Below, piece after piece: positions 1 through 8,841 of a stretch of 64,000 bases of DNA (its first letter is position 1; every line of letters begins with the position of its first letter). Source of the DNA: Cryobacterium sp. PAMC25264 (GTDB taxonomy: Bacteria > Actinomycetota > Actinomycetes > Actinomycetales > Microbacteriaceae); contig NZ_CP080383.1 in assembly GCF_019443325.1 (NCBI RefSeq), positions 868,001 through 932,000 of the forward strand, read 5' to 3'. Both the position numbers and the translations under genes were made by a program. The notes under the pieces are model-generated. The model saw only the letters and a program-made list of their open reading frames with translations. It made no database searches and had not been told where the DNA came from.

Positions 1-1
1 A

Positions 2-1075
2 TCTGGGCTGCTGATCATCGTTCCTGTGTTGGAACGCACCCTTGGTGCACTGGCCGTTTTCGGAGCGGTCGCGATCTGCGCGGTCGCCTGGCTGATCGGG
101 ACAGTCATCCGCCACAATGTGCTCGTCGTTGAACCTCTAAAGGGGGCCGGCAGCCTCGACCGGGCGACGCTACTGCTGGGGCGCATCGCTGACGCCACCA
201 TCGTCGTCGCGTATATCATCTCGGTCGCGCTGTATCTGCGGATCATGGCTCAATACCTTGTGAGGTTTTTTGCATCGAGCGCACCGGACTTCCTCGAACC
301 GTTGATCGCGTGCGTAGCGGTGGCGCTGATTGTCGCGCTCGGGATACTCCGTGGTTTCAGGGGACTAGAGAGACTAGATCGCGTCTCTGTCGTCGCCGTC
401 CTCCTTCTCACCTTTGTTCTCGGTGCGGTGCTACTGTTCCACGACGGCTCGAGCCTGGTTGGTGGCGACCTGACAATGCCACCGGTGCCACGCATGAATC
501 CGCTAGAAATCCTCCTGGTGCTCGGCGGGATCGTGATCACTGTCCAGGGCTTTGAGACCGTCCGCTACCTGGGCGACCAGTATGACGCCGTCGCGAGAGT
601 GCGCGCATCACGGGTTGCGCAGATTATCTCGGCGTTCATCTACATCGGCTTCGTCGCCGTCGCGACCCCCGTCATGGGACTCGGCACCCCCGCAGGTGCC
701 GACAGCACACTGTTGGACATCACCACCCGCATCGCACCATGGCTCGCACTCCCGCTGGTACTGTCCGCGGTTCTCAGCCAGTTCAGCGCGGCGATCGCGG
801 ATACTGCCGCTGCCGACGGAAACCTTCGAGGCCTGAGCCGATGGTTCCATGGTCCACGGCCATACCTGATCAGTGGAGCAGCCGCTATCGCGATCGCCGC
901 AACGGTGCCAACTTTTACGATCGTCGCCGTCGCCTCCCGCGCATTCGCTGCGTATTACGCAATTGAGGCCGTGATCGCGATGCGCACCTCGAACGGCTTC
1001 GCGCGCAAGAGTTTTTACGCTGTACTCGCGCTCCTCTTGGTCGCGATCGCACTGTTCGCCTTGCCTGCGTCATAG
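2..1075 (+). CDS. Polytopic membrane permease, 5' end cut by window
   Basis: The reading frame is open from base 2, so the gene almost certainly starts upstream; a GTG at 26 is only the first visible start-like codon. The visible ~358 residues form about nine hydrophobic segments separated by short loops, with the layout of an APC-superfamily amino-acid/nucleobase permease. Segment six carries a GFETVRYLGDQYD stretch and a later one an AIADTAAADGNL stretch, the kind of broken-helix polar sequence that can line a substrate path. No soluble domain is seen. Substrate cannot be assigned. It is followed by about 340 bases without a gene and then a convergent gene, so it ends its transcription unit. 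The alternative is another family of secondary transporter. Confidence 0.7.
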   Translation, partial: SGLLIIVPVLERTLGALAVFGAVAICAVAWLIGTVIRHNVLVVEPLKGAGSLDRATLLLGRIADATIVVAYIISVALYLRIMAQYLVRFFASSAPDFLEPLIACVAVALIVALGILRGFRGLERLDRVSVVAVLLLTFVLGAVLLFHDGSSLVGGDLTMPPVPRMNPLEILLVLGGIVITVQGFETVRYLGDQYDAVARVRASRVAQIISAFIYIGFVAVATPVMGLGTPAGADSTLLDITTRIAPWLALPLVLSAVLSQFSAAIADTAAADGNLRGLSRWFHGPRPYLISGAAAIAIAATVPTFTIVAVASRAFAAYYAIEAVIAMRTSNGFARKSFYAVLALLLVAIALFALPAS

Positions 1076-1415
1076 GCCTTGATCTCGCAGTTCGCGCCCA
1101 GCGCAGACATGCGTGACGCGAGTGCGGATCATCCTCACGCTGCAGGCAATCAGTGACGCACTCAGCTCGGCAGTTAGCACGACATCATTTCATCTCGGAA
1201 TTCTGGCGCCTCCGATGCGGCCGGAGTGCGAAATTCGGCTGGGCCACGCGAGCCGTCGTTATGGCCGTACCGCCGAGAAGCATCGATTCCTTGATGGCCG
1301 CCCGTAGGCAGTTTTCAGTGTCCGCCGGCGCTCCTTCATCTGGACGCCATCTGGGTGTGCCGTTTCGATTGGTAAGACGTCTCGCCCGGTGCTCGTCGTG
1401 TCGTCAGGAATGACC
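1076..1415. other. Intergenic, no supported gene
   Basis: These 340 bases lie between the permease stop and the convergent GAF-ANTAR gene. Short open frames exist on the plus strand (from 1113 and 1153) but show no ribosome site, no domain and arginine/serine-rich shadow-like composition. No clear terminator hairpin with a T-tract was found. Confidence 0.5.
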
Positions 1416-2153
1416 TCAGCGATGTATGCCGGCGGCGATTTTCTGGACTGTCAGGTGCCGGTTGCTGATCTGGTCAGCGACTGTCCTGATCGTCATGTTT
1501 CGGTCACGGGCATACTTTCGGAGAAGAAGGAACGCCTCATCCATATTCATCGATAGCTCGTTGGCGACCACTCCCTTGGCTTGTTCGATCAGAATGCGGC
1601 TGTCTAGTGCTCGGTGAAGTTGTTCCTCGATAAGATGGCCTTCACGGATTACTCGCTCTTGAAGTATCCCGATTGTCGCGACGTCGGCCAGAGCTTGGGC
1701 GACTGCAGCGTCTCGTTCGCTCACCTCGCCCGCTGCGGTCCCGAAAAGGTTCATGGTTCCTATGACTTTGGCGTGAAGCTTCAACGGAGTCGCCAGAACA
1801 GATCTGAAACCAGCCGCCGATGCGGCCTTCTGAAAAAGGGGCCATTTCTCAGACATCGATATTTCTTCGACGGAGACCGCTTTGCCGGAACGGAAACAAT
1901 CGATGCATGGTCCGTCGCTGGCGTCCAATTGCATCATTTCAACGAATTCCGCTGCTTCACTCGTCGAGGTCATGAGTTGTAAGTCCCCATTCCCATCGAC
2001 GAGCATGAGTCCGCCCGCTTTCACTTTGAGAATTCCGGCGCACTCCTCTACGAGCGTGTGGAGCAGGTCCACCATGTCGTACTCGGTGGTGAGTGTGTCA
2101 GCGACCATGACGAAAGCGGCGGTGATGCGCGCCTCCCGCGAGGTACCGTCCAT
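1416..2153 (-). CDS. GAF-ANTAR regulator (first of pair)
   Basis: Predicted 245-aa cytoplasmic regulator. Residues ~20-160 form a GAF domain, with a DGPCIDCFRSG stretch and a TPLKL..IGTMNLFG strand typical of ANTAR-linked GAFs. The C-terminal ~60 residues form an ANTAR domain (IEQAKGVVANELSMNMDEAFLLLRKYA read in pieces), a three-helix RNA-binding fold that acts by transcription antitermination. The ATG at 2153 is preferred because AAGGA lies 7 bases upstream. A GTG at 2177 in the same frame overlaps the stop of the upstream GAF-ANTAR gene (GTGA) but has a poor ribosome site. The two genes are clearly co-transcribed. The GAF ligand is unknown. Confidence 0.88.
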   Translation of the reverse strand: MDGTSREARITAAFVMVADTLTTEYDMVDLLHTLVEECAGILKVKAGGLMLVDGNGDLQLMTSTSEAAEFVEMMQLDASDGPCIDCFRSGKAVSVEEISMSEKWPLFQKAASAAGFRSVLATPLKLHAKVIGTMNLFGTAAGEVSERDAAVAQALADVATIGILQERVIREGHLIEEQLHRALDSRILIEQAKGVVANELSMNMDEAFLLLRKYARDRNMTIRTVADQISNRHLTVQKIAAGIHR

Positions 2154-2173
2154 TGTGTGTTCCTTACGTCGAG

Positions 2174-2848
2174 TCACGAGTGAACTTCGTCAAACCTGAG
2201 GGTGCGAGTGACAATCTGATGCGCCACGGAGTCGATCGAACTTCCGGTTGCGAAAGCGTAAGCCTGCATACGGGCGAATGCCTCGGTGGCGCCGACGTCC
2301 AATTGCGAGATGATCATTCCTGTGGCCTGGTGTACTTCGCGGCGCAGCGAAGGCGTCGTTTCTGACTCATGAGAATCGTGGTGCTCGGCCGCGTGCAATG
2401 CCTTCTGAACCGCAGAGCTGGCAACGCGCCCAGCCAAATAAGAAGCATGCGTGGTGAAATCCCTGTCGATGGGGCGGGGCTCAATGCAGTAAAGATCCAC
2501 GACCCCCACGAGCGCTGCACCCAAGAGCATCGGGAAGCAGAACAGTGCCCCCACTCCGAGCTCTCGAGCAGCTGGCAGAAAAATGGGCCACGTTGCGGGA
2601 CTGGACACGGCCAGATTCGGGCACAGCACCGGGGATCGACTTGTGGCGACTTCCCAATGTGGTCCCTCGCCCAGTTCCAACTGAAGAGAATCGATCCGGG
2701 CAGCAAGCCGGTCGCTTGCGCAGACGGTTGCCTGGCTCGAACGGTAGACGACGACCGTGATCGAAGCTCCCGTCACACCGAGGTCGCTCACAAACGATGA
2801 GCACAAATCGACAGAACCCGTGCGATCCGATCCAGACAGCGGGGCCAT
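2174..2848 (-). CDS. GAF-ANTAR regulator (second of pair)
   Basis: A 224-aa protein with a GAF-like domain (residues ~15-140, containing GEGPHWEVATSRSPVLCPNL and a GALFCFPMLLGAALVGVVDLY core) and a C-terminal ANTAR domain (VHQATGMIISQLDVGATEAF then FARMQAYAFATGSSIDSVA). It lies upstream of, and overlaps, the next GAF-ANTAR gene. The pair resembles actinobacterial GAF-ANTAR pairs thought to sense small ligands and bind two-hairpin antiterminator RNAs. The N-terminus is short for a GAF, and an upstream in-frame start was not found. Its targets are unknown; the aspT leader region is a possible but unproven target. Confidence 0.85.
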   Translation of the reverse strand: MAPLSGSDRTGSVDLCSSFVSDLGVTGASITVVVYRSSQATVCASDRLAARIDSLQLELGEGPHWEVATSRSPVLCPNLAVSSPATWPIFLPAARELGVGALFCFPMLLGAALVGVVDLYCIEPRPIDRDFTTHASYLAGRVASSAVQKALHAAEHHDSHESETTPSLRREVHQATGMIISQLDVGATEAFARMQAYAFATGSSIDSVAHQIVTRTLRFDEVHS

Positions 2849-3110
2849 GTGCGACTTTCAACGAGACGTTGACTGTACGGGGAACCCAGTCAACGTTCGG
2901 AGGAGTCCGGGAAGGCCATGCCCCCTCACGCGAGCATAGCGTGCCGGAGTGGCCCGCCGCTGGCTTCGCACTTGACGAGCGCTTCACTGCACTGGGGCAG
3001 TTCGTGAAAGTTCTCGAAGATGTGGTTCAGATGAGTTGTGGTGCGCGTATGGTTACAGACATTGCTCCGGCCCTTGGCAGTGGTCCACTACTGACCCCCA
3101 AGGAGCATTC

Positions 3111-3248
3111 ATGATCGTCCGCGTTTTCGGCACGAAGACCTCGATCCCGCTGCCGGCAGCCCCGGTGGATCTCTCCTGGGCTGACCTGCAGAGACCGTGC
3201 CGATCGACATTCACTGGTGGCAATCGGATTCGGCGCAGGCTGATGTGA
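3111..3248 (+). CDS. Small ORF with strong ribosome site, possibly frameshifted
   Basis: A 46-codon ORF begins at an ATG preceded by AAGGAG with six bases of spacing, the best ribosome site in this gap. Its start reads MIVRVFGTKTSIPLPAAP. After about codon 28, a +1 or -1 shift gives an equally plausible continuation, ETVPIDIHWWQSDSAQADVT, stopping at about 3260, so this may be a small protein disrupted by an indel. No homologue is recognised. It could also be a leader. Real translation initiation is likely, function unknown. Confidence 0.35.
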   Translation: MIVRVFGTKTSIPLPAAPVDLSWADLQRPCRSTFTGGNRIRRRLM

Positions 3249-3627
3249 CATCGAAGGCATGAATGCGTTTAGCGTCACCGCTGGTGTCATCAGCCTGGAT
3301 TAGTGCGTTGACGCGGCACTTGTCGATTCAAGATTTTCCAACTGCCCGACAGCGTGAATCGCGCGCGGAGAGCATCGCTGCCGAGCGTGAGTGTTGGCGC
3401 CTCTCTCGGAGAAACCCCGGACACGATTTTGGATCAACCGCCGGATCTTCCAAGCGCAACGTGCAGGCCGTAATCGATCTGGGTGTTGATCAAAACACCA
3501 CCGTCGTCTTCCCCGCTCCCCTGATTTCAACCGCTACCGAGAACCGCGCCTTATTGAACAGTGAAACCGTTCGGCCAACGCCAGCCCGATCGACCTCCCC
3601 GGCTACAACCCAAAAGAAGGATCTTTC
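3249..3627. other. Intergenic / leader region upstream of aspT unit
   Basis: About 380 bases with no convincing gene; the short ORF from 3263 has no ribosome site or recognisable domain. The region must carry the promoter of the aspT-aspD unit, but no -35/-10 pair could be chosen with confidence. Confidence 0.4.
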
Positions 3628-3756
3628 ATGATTGCATCGTCCCTGCCGCGCGCGCGCGCCGCTTTGGATCAGTCACACGCGCGCCTTTGTGGGTCCGCTC
3701 CGGCGAAACAGCCCCATAGGCGTGGTGCACCAGAGATTGCGCAGCTGGTCCGATGA
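3628..3756 (+). CDS. 42-codon ORF translationally coupled to aspT
   Basis: The ATG at 3628 follows AAAAGAAGGA with seven bases of spacing. The frame runs 42 codons (MIASSLPRARAALDQSHARL and on) and stops with a TGA that overlaps the aspT ATG as ATGA at 3753-3756. The aspT start itself has a poor ribosome site, so coupling through this ORF is a reasonable explanation for aspT initiation. The peptide is basic with one Cys and no membrane segment. It could be a regulatory leader peptide or a small protein, and homologues were not recognised. Confidence 0.5.
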   Translation: MIASSLPRARAALDQSHARLCGSAPAKQPHRRGAPEIAQLVR

Positions 3757-5462
3757 GTTTCCTCAATGGACTGTTCACCGCCCAACCACTCCTGGCATTG
3801 TTTCTCACCCTTGCGTTGGGGTACTTGATAGGCAAAATTCGGATCGGAAGTTTTGTTCTGGGCGGGATCGCCGGAACTCTTTTGGTTGGCGTGGTCATCG
3901 GTCAAGTCGGGGTAGCGATTGACCCTGGAATTAAAACGATCTTCTTCGCTCTGTTCATCTACGCCGTCGGGTTTCAGGGTGGACCGCAGTTCTTCCACGC
4001 GTTGAACCGTCGCTCTCTCAACCAACTCGCCTCTGCAGTCGTGATGACCATAGCCGGGTTGATTACTGTGCTGGTCGGGGCCTGGATGTTTGGTCTTGAT
4101 CGAGGGTTGGCTGCCGGTTTGGCCAGCGGCGGGCTCACGCAGTCAGCCATCCTCGGCACCGCAGGCGATGCAATCGCACACCTCGGGCTACCGGCCGCCG
4201 TGACAAAAACGATGCAGACCAACGTCGCCGTCGGTTACGCCGTCACCTATATTTTCGGGTCCCTTGGACCGATCATTCTGGTGACGTGGTTCCTACCCAT
4301 GCTCAAACGGTGGGATGTTCGGGCAGAGGCCGTGAAACTCGCGGCCACAATGTCCGGCGGTCACGCTGAACTCGAGCCCGGACAGCTCAACGCGGTCCGT
4401 CCTGTGGTGACGCGGTTCTTCAACCTGGACAAGGCGAGAGGCGCCAGTGGGAAGACCGCACTCGAATTGGACGCAGCTCTCTCTGACGCTGCCGTGGAGG
4501 CGGTTATTCGTTCCGGTGCAGCCATCGGCCTTACCGAAAAAACAGTGCTCCAGGCCGATGATTTAGTCGCCCTCTCAGGTACACGGGAGGCAATTATTGA
4601 AGGCGCAACGCTTCTCGGCGAAGAACAGTCGGGGCCCGACGGATTCAGGTTGGTTGAAGAATCCCGAGAGCTCATTCTGACAAACAAAACCCTAACGTCT
4701 CGGCCATTGAGCGAGCTCAAAAAGCATGTCGGCGTGGACACCGGGCATGGGGTCTATCTGACAAGGGCCAAGCGGATGGGCATCGACCTGCCGCTACTAG
4801 ACAAGGTCACATTCAACCGCGGCGACGAACTCCACTTCATCGGCCGTCCCACCGATCTCAATCGGGTGCAGTCAAAAATCGGCTACAAAATCAGCGCTGC
4901 CGCCGTGGCCGACTTCGTTTTCTTCGGCATCGGTATGACCATTGGTCTGCTCATCGGGCTAATCACGTTCACGCTGTGGGGCGTGCCCATCTCCCTCGGA
5001 AGTGGCGTCGGATGCCTCCTCGCCGGCCTCCTGTTCGGATGGTTGCGCAGCGTGCACCCCCGTTACGCTGCCCTCCCACTCGGGGCCTCCAATTTCCTGC
5101 GCGACTTCGGACTCGCCGTGTTCGTCGGAATCGTGGGCATCACCGCGGGCCCTCAGGCCCTCATAGCGATCCAACAGCACGGAATTACGCTGTTCCTCCT
5201 CGGCGTTGGCGTCACCCTGATCCCACCGATCCTGACGTTCTTCTTCTCCTTCTACGTGCTTCGCATTCGCAATCCGATTGAAGCTCTAGCGTGCGTCGCC
5301 GGCGGCCGAAGCTCCAACCCAGCCTTTGCCGCGCTCCTGGAGAAGGCCGGAAACGCCACCCCCGTGGTCTCCTTCACGATCACCTACGCCGTAGCCAACG
5401 TATTCCTGACCTTGTGGGGCCCCGTGATCGTCGGCCTCATCACAAAAAATGCCACCGCGTAA
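3753..5462 (+). CDS. aspT: Aspartate:alanine exchanger AspT
   Basis: Inner-membrane electrogenic antiporter that imports aspartate and exports the alanine made from it. With AspD it forms a proton-motive metabolic cycle that consumes one cytoplasmic proton per turnover (known for AspT/AspD). The 569 residues show the family layout: an N-terminal block of membrane segments (~15-190), a central soluble part with two TrkA_C/RCK_C-like domains (~205-380), and a C-terminal membrane block (~385-565). Conserved features include a GGLTQSAILGTAGDA stretch in the first half and the repeat-related AGGRSSNPAF in the second, matching the internal duplication of the YidE/YbjL-AspT family. The 569-aa length is normal. 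It sits 22 bases upstream of aspD in the same direction, and its start overlaps a small upstream ORF. Confidence 0.92.
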   Translation: MSFLNGLFTAQPLLALFLTLALGYLIGKIRIGSFVLGGIAGTLLVGVVIGQVGVAIDPGIKTIFFALFIYAVGFQGGPQFFHALNRRSLNQLASAVVMTIAGLITVLVGAWMFGLDRGLAAGLASGGLTQSAILGTAGDAIAHLGLPAAVTKTMQTNVAVGYAVTYIFGSLGPIILVTWFLPMLKRWDVRAEAVKLAATMSGGHAELEPGQLNAVRPVVTRFFNLDKARGASGKTALELDAALSDAAVEAVIRSGAAIGLTEKTVLQADDLVALSGTREAIIEGATLLGEEQSGPDGFRLVEESRELILTNKTLTSRPLSELKKHVGVDTGHGVYLTRAKRMGIDLPLLDKVTFNRGDELHFIGRPTDLNRVQSKIGYKISAAAVADFVFFGIGMTIGLLIGLITFTLWGVPISLGSGVGCLLAGLLFGWLRSVHPRYAALPLGASNFLRDFGLAVFVGIVGITAGPQALIAIQQHGITLFLLGVGVTLIPPILTFFFSFYVLRIRNPIEALACVAGGRSSNPAFAALLEKAGNATPVVSFTITYAVANVFLTLWGPVIVGLITKNATA

Positions 5463-5484
5463 TCACACCCAGAAAGGCCTAGTA

Positions 5485-7080
5485 ATGCCCACACCGGACT
5501 ATTCAAGCTTCACGAAGCTCAGCCCCTTTGAGCTGAAGGACAAGCTCATCTCCGTCGCGTCTTCTGATGCGCAGCGTCTAATGCTGAACGCGGGGCGAGG
5601 GAACCCCAACTTTCTAGCCACACTCCCACGCTGGGCCTTTTTGACCCTGGGTGAGTTCGCGATGAGGGAAGCCGAACGGTCGTACTCCTACCTCGACAGC
5701 GGTTTCGGTGGGCTACCCGAGCAGGCAGGCATCGTGCAGCGCTTCGAGGCCTTTGCTGCCCACCAGGATCACAGCCAGGGCATCACGTTCTTGCGGTCAG
5801 CGTTGTCATACGTCAAAGACCAGCTCGGACTCGACCGTGACGAGTTCCTCTTCGAGATGGTGAGCGCGTTCCTCGGCTGCACCTACCCGACTCCGCCACG
5901 AATTCTGCAGCACGTTGAAGAAATCGTCAAAGCGTACCTCGCGCAAGAGATGTTTGGCCCGATCAAAACCGACGGAGAGTTTTCCCTCTTTGCCACCGAG
6001 GGCGGGACAGCGGCGATGGCGTACATCTTCAGCAGCCTTGCCGTAAATGGACTCATCCACTCTGGCGAGAAAATCGCAATCGCCACCCCGATCTTCTCTC
6101 CCTACCTGGAGATCCCCGCTCTCGCGGAATACGGCCTTGAGATCATCGACATTCGACTGGACCGCACGGCCGACTGGCAGCTGCCACAGAGCGAGATCGA
6201 CAAGCTTCTGGACCCCACCGTCAGGGTATTCTGTGTGGTAAACCCCAGCAACCCACCGTCGTCAAAGCTCTCGACTGCCGTGCTCGATCAACTCACCGAG
6301 CTGGTAAACACGAAGCGTCCTGACCTCATGATCATCACGGATGACGTGTACGGAACCTTCGCAGACGACTTTGTCTCACTTTTTGCCGTCTTGCCGCGGA
6401 ACACTCTCCTCGTCTACTCATTCTCCAAGTTCTTCGGCGCTACCGGCTGGCGACTCGGTGCCATCGCGCTGAACACCTCCAACGTCATCGACGAGCTACT
6501 GGCTGCTTTGCCTGAAGGCGAAAAACTTCGTCTTGACACTCGGTACGCTTCCTTAACAGCAAAGCCCCGCGAACTGGCGTTCATTGACCGCCTGGTCGCT
6601 GACAGCCGCGCAGTTGCCCTGAATCACACTGCTGGACTGTCGACTCCGCAGCAGGCACAGATGGCGCTCTTCGCCCTGAACGGGTTGATGGACAGACTTG
6701 GCCAGTACAAAACAGCTGCGAAGCAGCTCATCCGCCAGCGTTACCAAACCCTCTACCGCAGCATGGGGGTCACGGCCGAGTTCGAACCGAACGACGTCAA
6801 CTATTACAGCCTGATTGACCTTCAGGAACTCGGCGGCCGACTCTACGGCGCCGAATTCAAGCACTGGTTCATCACGCAGGACCTGGGAATCAAATTCCTC
6901 TTTCGGCTCGCCGACGAAACCGGGGTCGTTCTGCTCCCCGGCAATGGGTTCGAGGTGCTCGATACTTCTGCCCGCGTCTCCCTGGCCAACCTCACCGACA
7001 ACGAGTACCGTGCAATTGGTGCTGCCACCCGTCACATCATGGATGAATACAACGACATGTTCACCCTCGCGTCGGCCTAA
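5485..7080 (+). CDS. aspD: Aspartate 4-decarboxylase AspD
   Basis: PLP-dependent fold-type I enzyme converting L-aspartate to L-alanine and CO2 (EC 4.1.1.12), usually with some aspartate aminotransferase activity; cytoplasmic, normally a dodecamer. The 531 residues carry the family hallmarks: NAGRGNPNFLATLPR near the N-terminus, CVVNPSNPPSSKL, ITDDVYGTF for cofactor binding, and the PLP lysine in YSFSKFFGATGWRLG (about K315). The ATG at 5485 is chosen over 5449 because AGAAAGG lies 7 bases upstream and because it leaves a normal 22-base gap after aspT. Pairing with aspT confirms the assignment over a simple aminotransferase. Confidence 0.95.
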   Translation: MPTPDYSSFTKLSPFELKDKLISVASSDAQRLMLNAGRGNPNFLATLPRWAFLTLGEFAMREAERSYSYLDSGFGGLPEQAGIVQRFEAFAAHQDHSQGITFLRSALSYVKDQLGLDRDEFLFEMVSAFLGCTYPTPPRILQHVEEIVKAYLAQEMFGPIKTDGEFSLFATEGGTAAMAYIFSSLAVNGLIHSGEKIAIATPIFSPYLEIPALAEYGLEIIDIRLDRTADWQLPQSEIDKLLDPTVRVFCVVNPSNPPSSKLSTAVLDQLTELVNTKRPDLMIITDDVYGTFADDFVSLFAVLPRNTLLVYSFSKFFGATGWRLGAIALNTSNVIDELLAALPEGEKLRLDTRYASLTAKPRELAFIDRLVADSRAVALNHTAGLSTPQQAQMALFALNGLMDRLGQYKTAAKQLIRQRYQTLYRSMGVTAEFEPNDVNYYSLIDLQELGGRLYGAEFKHWFITQDLGIKFLFRLADETGVVLLPGNGFEVLDTSARVSLANLTDNEYRAIGAATRHIMDEYNDMFTLASA

Positions 7081-7135
7081 CGCTAAACGCAAATGTCTCG
7101 CACTCCGCCCGGTTCACCCGTCTGGTATTCGACCA

Positions 7136-7383
7136 TAGCCTCCAACCAGGACTTGAACGCGCGTCGACGCTCGTTGAAGCAGTCCGTACAAAGCTCTCGA
7201 AGCCGAGGGCTACCTCACAGCCCGAACTGGCGGAGGCACCCGTGTCAGCCAAAGCGCAACGACGACGCCACGGCCAGTGTTGGAAGCCGCCCGCCAGCTC
7301 GCCAGCACCAGCACGCGCGCTGGCACTGGCTTGGACGACACCATCCGCATCCTCCGGGCGGTCTGGCCCGAGCAGTGCAACTA
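7136..7383 (+). pseudogene. Decayed GntR/MocR-type regulator fragment
   Basis: Two overlapping frames together read like the end of a GntR winged helix. The first frame gives RASTLVEAVRTKL. One base out of frame it continues as EAEGYLTARTGGGTRVS, the typical wing of MocR/GntR proteins, and runs to a stop at 7381-7383. The rest of the helix-turn-helix and the aminotransferase-like domain are missing. Its position directly behind a PLP enzyme gene fits the habit of MocR regulators to neighbour PLP or aminotransferase genes. The call rests on a short motif, so it is tentative. Confidence 0.4.
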
Positions 7384-7785
7384 ATTCGCACCACGGGAGG
7401 CGGCGCCGCAATCCTGACGAGCCCTCGAGACGCCTGCCGCGACTCGGATCATCCTCAATCCGATCACCACCAGCATGGCTGTTGAAGGGTCGCCTCTGCG
7501 CTGCACCGCCTACGACCAAGGTGTCGCGAAACCGAAATGTCTCGTATCCCATGGGATATGCGGCAGGGAGGTATTGGCAATCTTCTGCAGCAAGACCGCT
7601 GCGGAAGAACCAGGTGCAGAAGAGATCGACGTGAGAAGTCCGCAGGTCGCTATCGTCCTCGTCGCGCTGATTTTCCTCGGTTCGGCGACGGCGTGAGCGG
7701 TCCAGAACCCGGTGCCAAAGGTTTTCTCAAAACGAGGCCTCATTTGACTCGACCTGTTGATTCACGGTCGGTCGCTGAGGGATCT
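7384..7785. other. Gene debris with palindrome; no intact gene
   Basis: No full gene is supported. A GTG at 7631 starts a 21-codon hydrophobic stretch (RSPQVAIVLVALIFLGSATA) that stops at once, looking like the beginning of a truncated membrane protein. A perfect 14-base palindrome lies at 7545-7558. The convergent gene on the minus strand ends at 7786. Confidence 0.4.
7545..7558. promoter_or_regulatory. Palindrome TATCCCATGGGATA, copy 1
   Basis: Perfect 14-base palindrome, preceded by TGTCTCG and followed by TGCGGC. Near-identical sites occur at 13451 and 14212, and the flanking CTCG/CGAG bases extend the dyad when the copies are combined. This looks like an operator of a dimeric regulator (GntR-type operators often have such a form), but no intact regulator gene is close. 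Confidence 0.45.
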
Positions 7786-8703
7786 TCACGGCAGGAACTG
7801 CTGACCCTGGTCAACGGCGACCGGGCGCCCGCGAAGCGGCATGGTCGGGGTCTCGTCCTTTCGCGCTTCGCGCACTCGGTTCGCCTTCATGCGAGCACCC
7901 TCATACGCTCGATGCTCAGGTCTCGCAGAGTCTCCTGCCGTGGCAGCCGGAGAGAAGTATCGATCCCGCACTTGCGCCCATCCGACTAGGACGATCATGA
8001 CGGCGACGAAGGCCAGCGATACCCATCCCGATCCGATCCCCGTGCCGCCTTCGGCCTGTGGCTTCCCCAGCCCGTCGGCGACGGATGCGCCCAAGGGGCG
8101 TGTGAGGACGTAGGCGAACCAGAACGCGAAGACCCCACCGAACCCCCACCACCGGTACCCGGCCGCTGGAATCAGAATGAGCGCCGCGAAGAGCAGCACC
8201 GACGAAACGTAGCCGAGTCCCAGCCCCACGGCAAAGTAATCTCCCACGGCCGTGCCGAGCGCGAAAGTGCCAACCACCGCTGCCCAGTAGAACGCTTCTC
8301 GTCGCGTCGTTACGATTTCGTGCACGGACATGGTGCCCTCGACACGCCACCACAACCCGAATACCACCGCCAGTGCCACCCCGTATAGACCAGCAGACAC
8401 GAGGTAGGGCAGTCCCATGACGACGTGGACGACGTCCGCTGCCATCGTCCCGAAGACACCAACCGCCGCCACGGCTAACCAGTACACCCAGGGCACGTAT
8501 CTCCGCCGGGTCAGTTGCAGCGCCAAGGCTCCCCCGAAGAAGAGGAATCCGAGCAACACCGCCAGCACGGGCGGCATCACACGTATCGAGAAGTCCGATA
8601 CGGACTCGCCGAGCGCGGTTGAGAGCGCTTTCGTGGCCCAGAACAGCACCGAGGGCACTGCCACCCGGGACAAACCGTTTGACTGCACATAAATGCTTCG
8701 CAT
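7786..8703 (-). CDS. COG4705-type membrane protein
   Basis: A 305-aa polytopic protein. After a short N-terminus it has about eight hydrophobic segments with the repeated pattern seen in COG4705 membrane-anchored proteins: WATKALSTALGESVSDF, RRYVPWVYWLAVAAVGVFGT, TTRREAFYWAAVVGTFALGT and FWFAYVLTRPLGASVADGLG. The ATG at 8703 is chosen because AAGGAG lies five bases upstream; an in-frame ATG at 8814 lacks a site and adds only charged sequence. The C-terminal ~50 residues are hydrophilic and basic. It is a paralogue of the upstream gene and is probably co-transcribed with it. Biochemical role unknown; the family is often found beside two-component systems, as here. Confidence 0.8.
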   Translation of the reverse strand: MRSIYVQSNGLSRVAVPSVLFWATKALSTALGESVSDFSIRVMPPVLAVLLGFLFFGGALALQLTRRRYVPWVYWLAVAAVGVFGTMAADVVHVVMGLPYLVSAGLYGVALAVVFGLWWRVEGTMSVHEIVTTRREAFYWAAVVGTFALGTAVGDYFAVGLGLGYVSSVLLFAALILIPAAGYRWWGFGGVFAFWFAYVLTRPLGASVADGLGKPQAEGGTGIGSGWVSLAFVAVMIVLVGWAQVRDRYFSPAATAGDSARPEHRAYEGARMKANRVREARKDETPTMPLRGRPVAVDQGQQFLP

Positions 8704-8841
8704 CCTGGCTCCTTCTCGCGTATCCCAACCACCGAGGAGTGCTGGGTCTTTCTGATGCGGTTCATGAATCGCGGCGGGCGGGAATCGGCGGATCCATTGG
8801 AGCTGCGGCCGCACCTGCCACGAGCGCTTCAGTCAGAGCCT

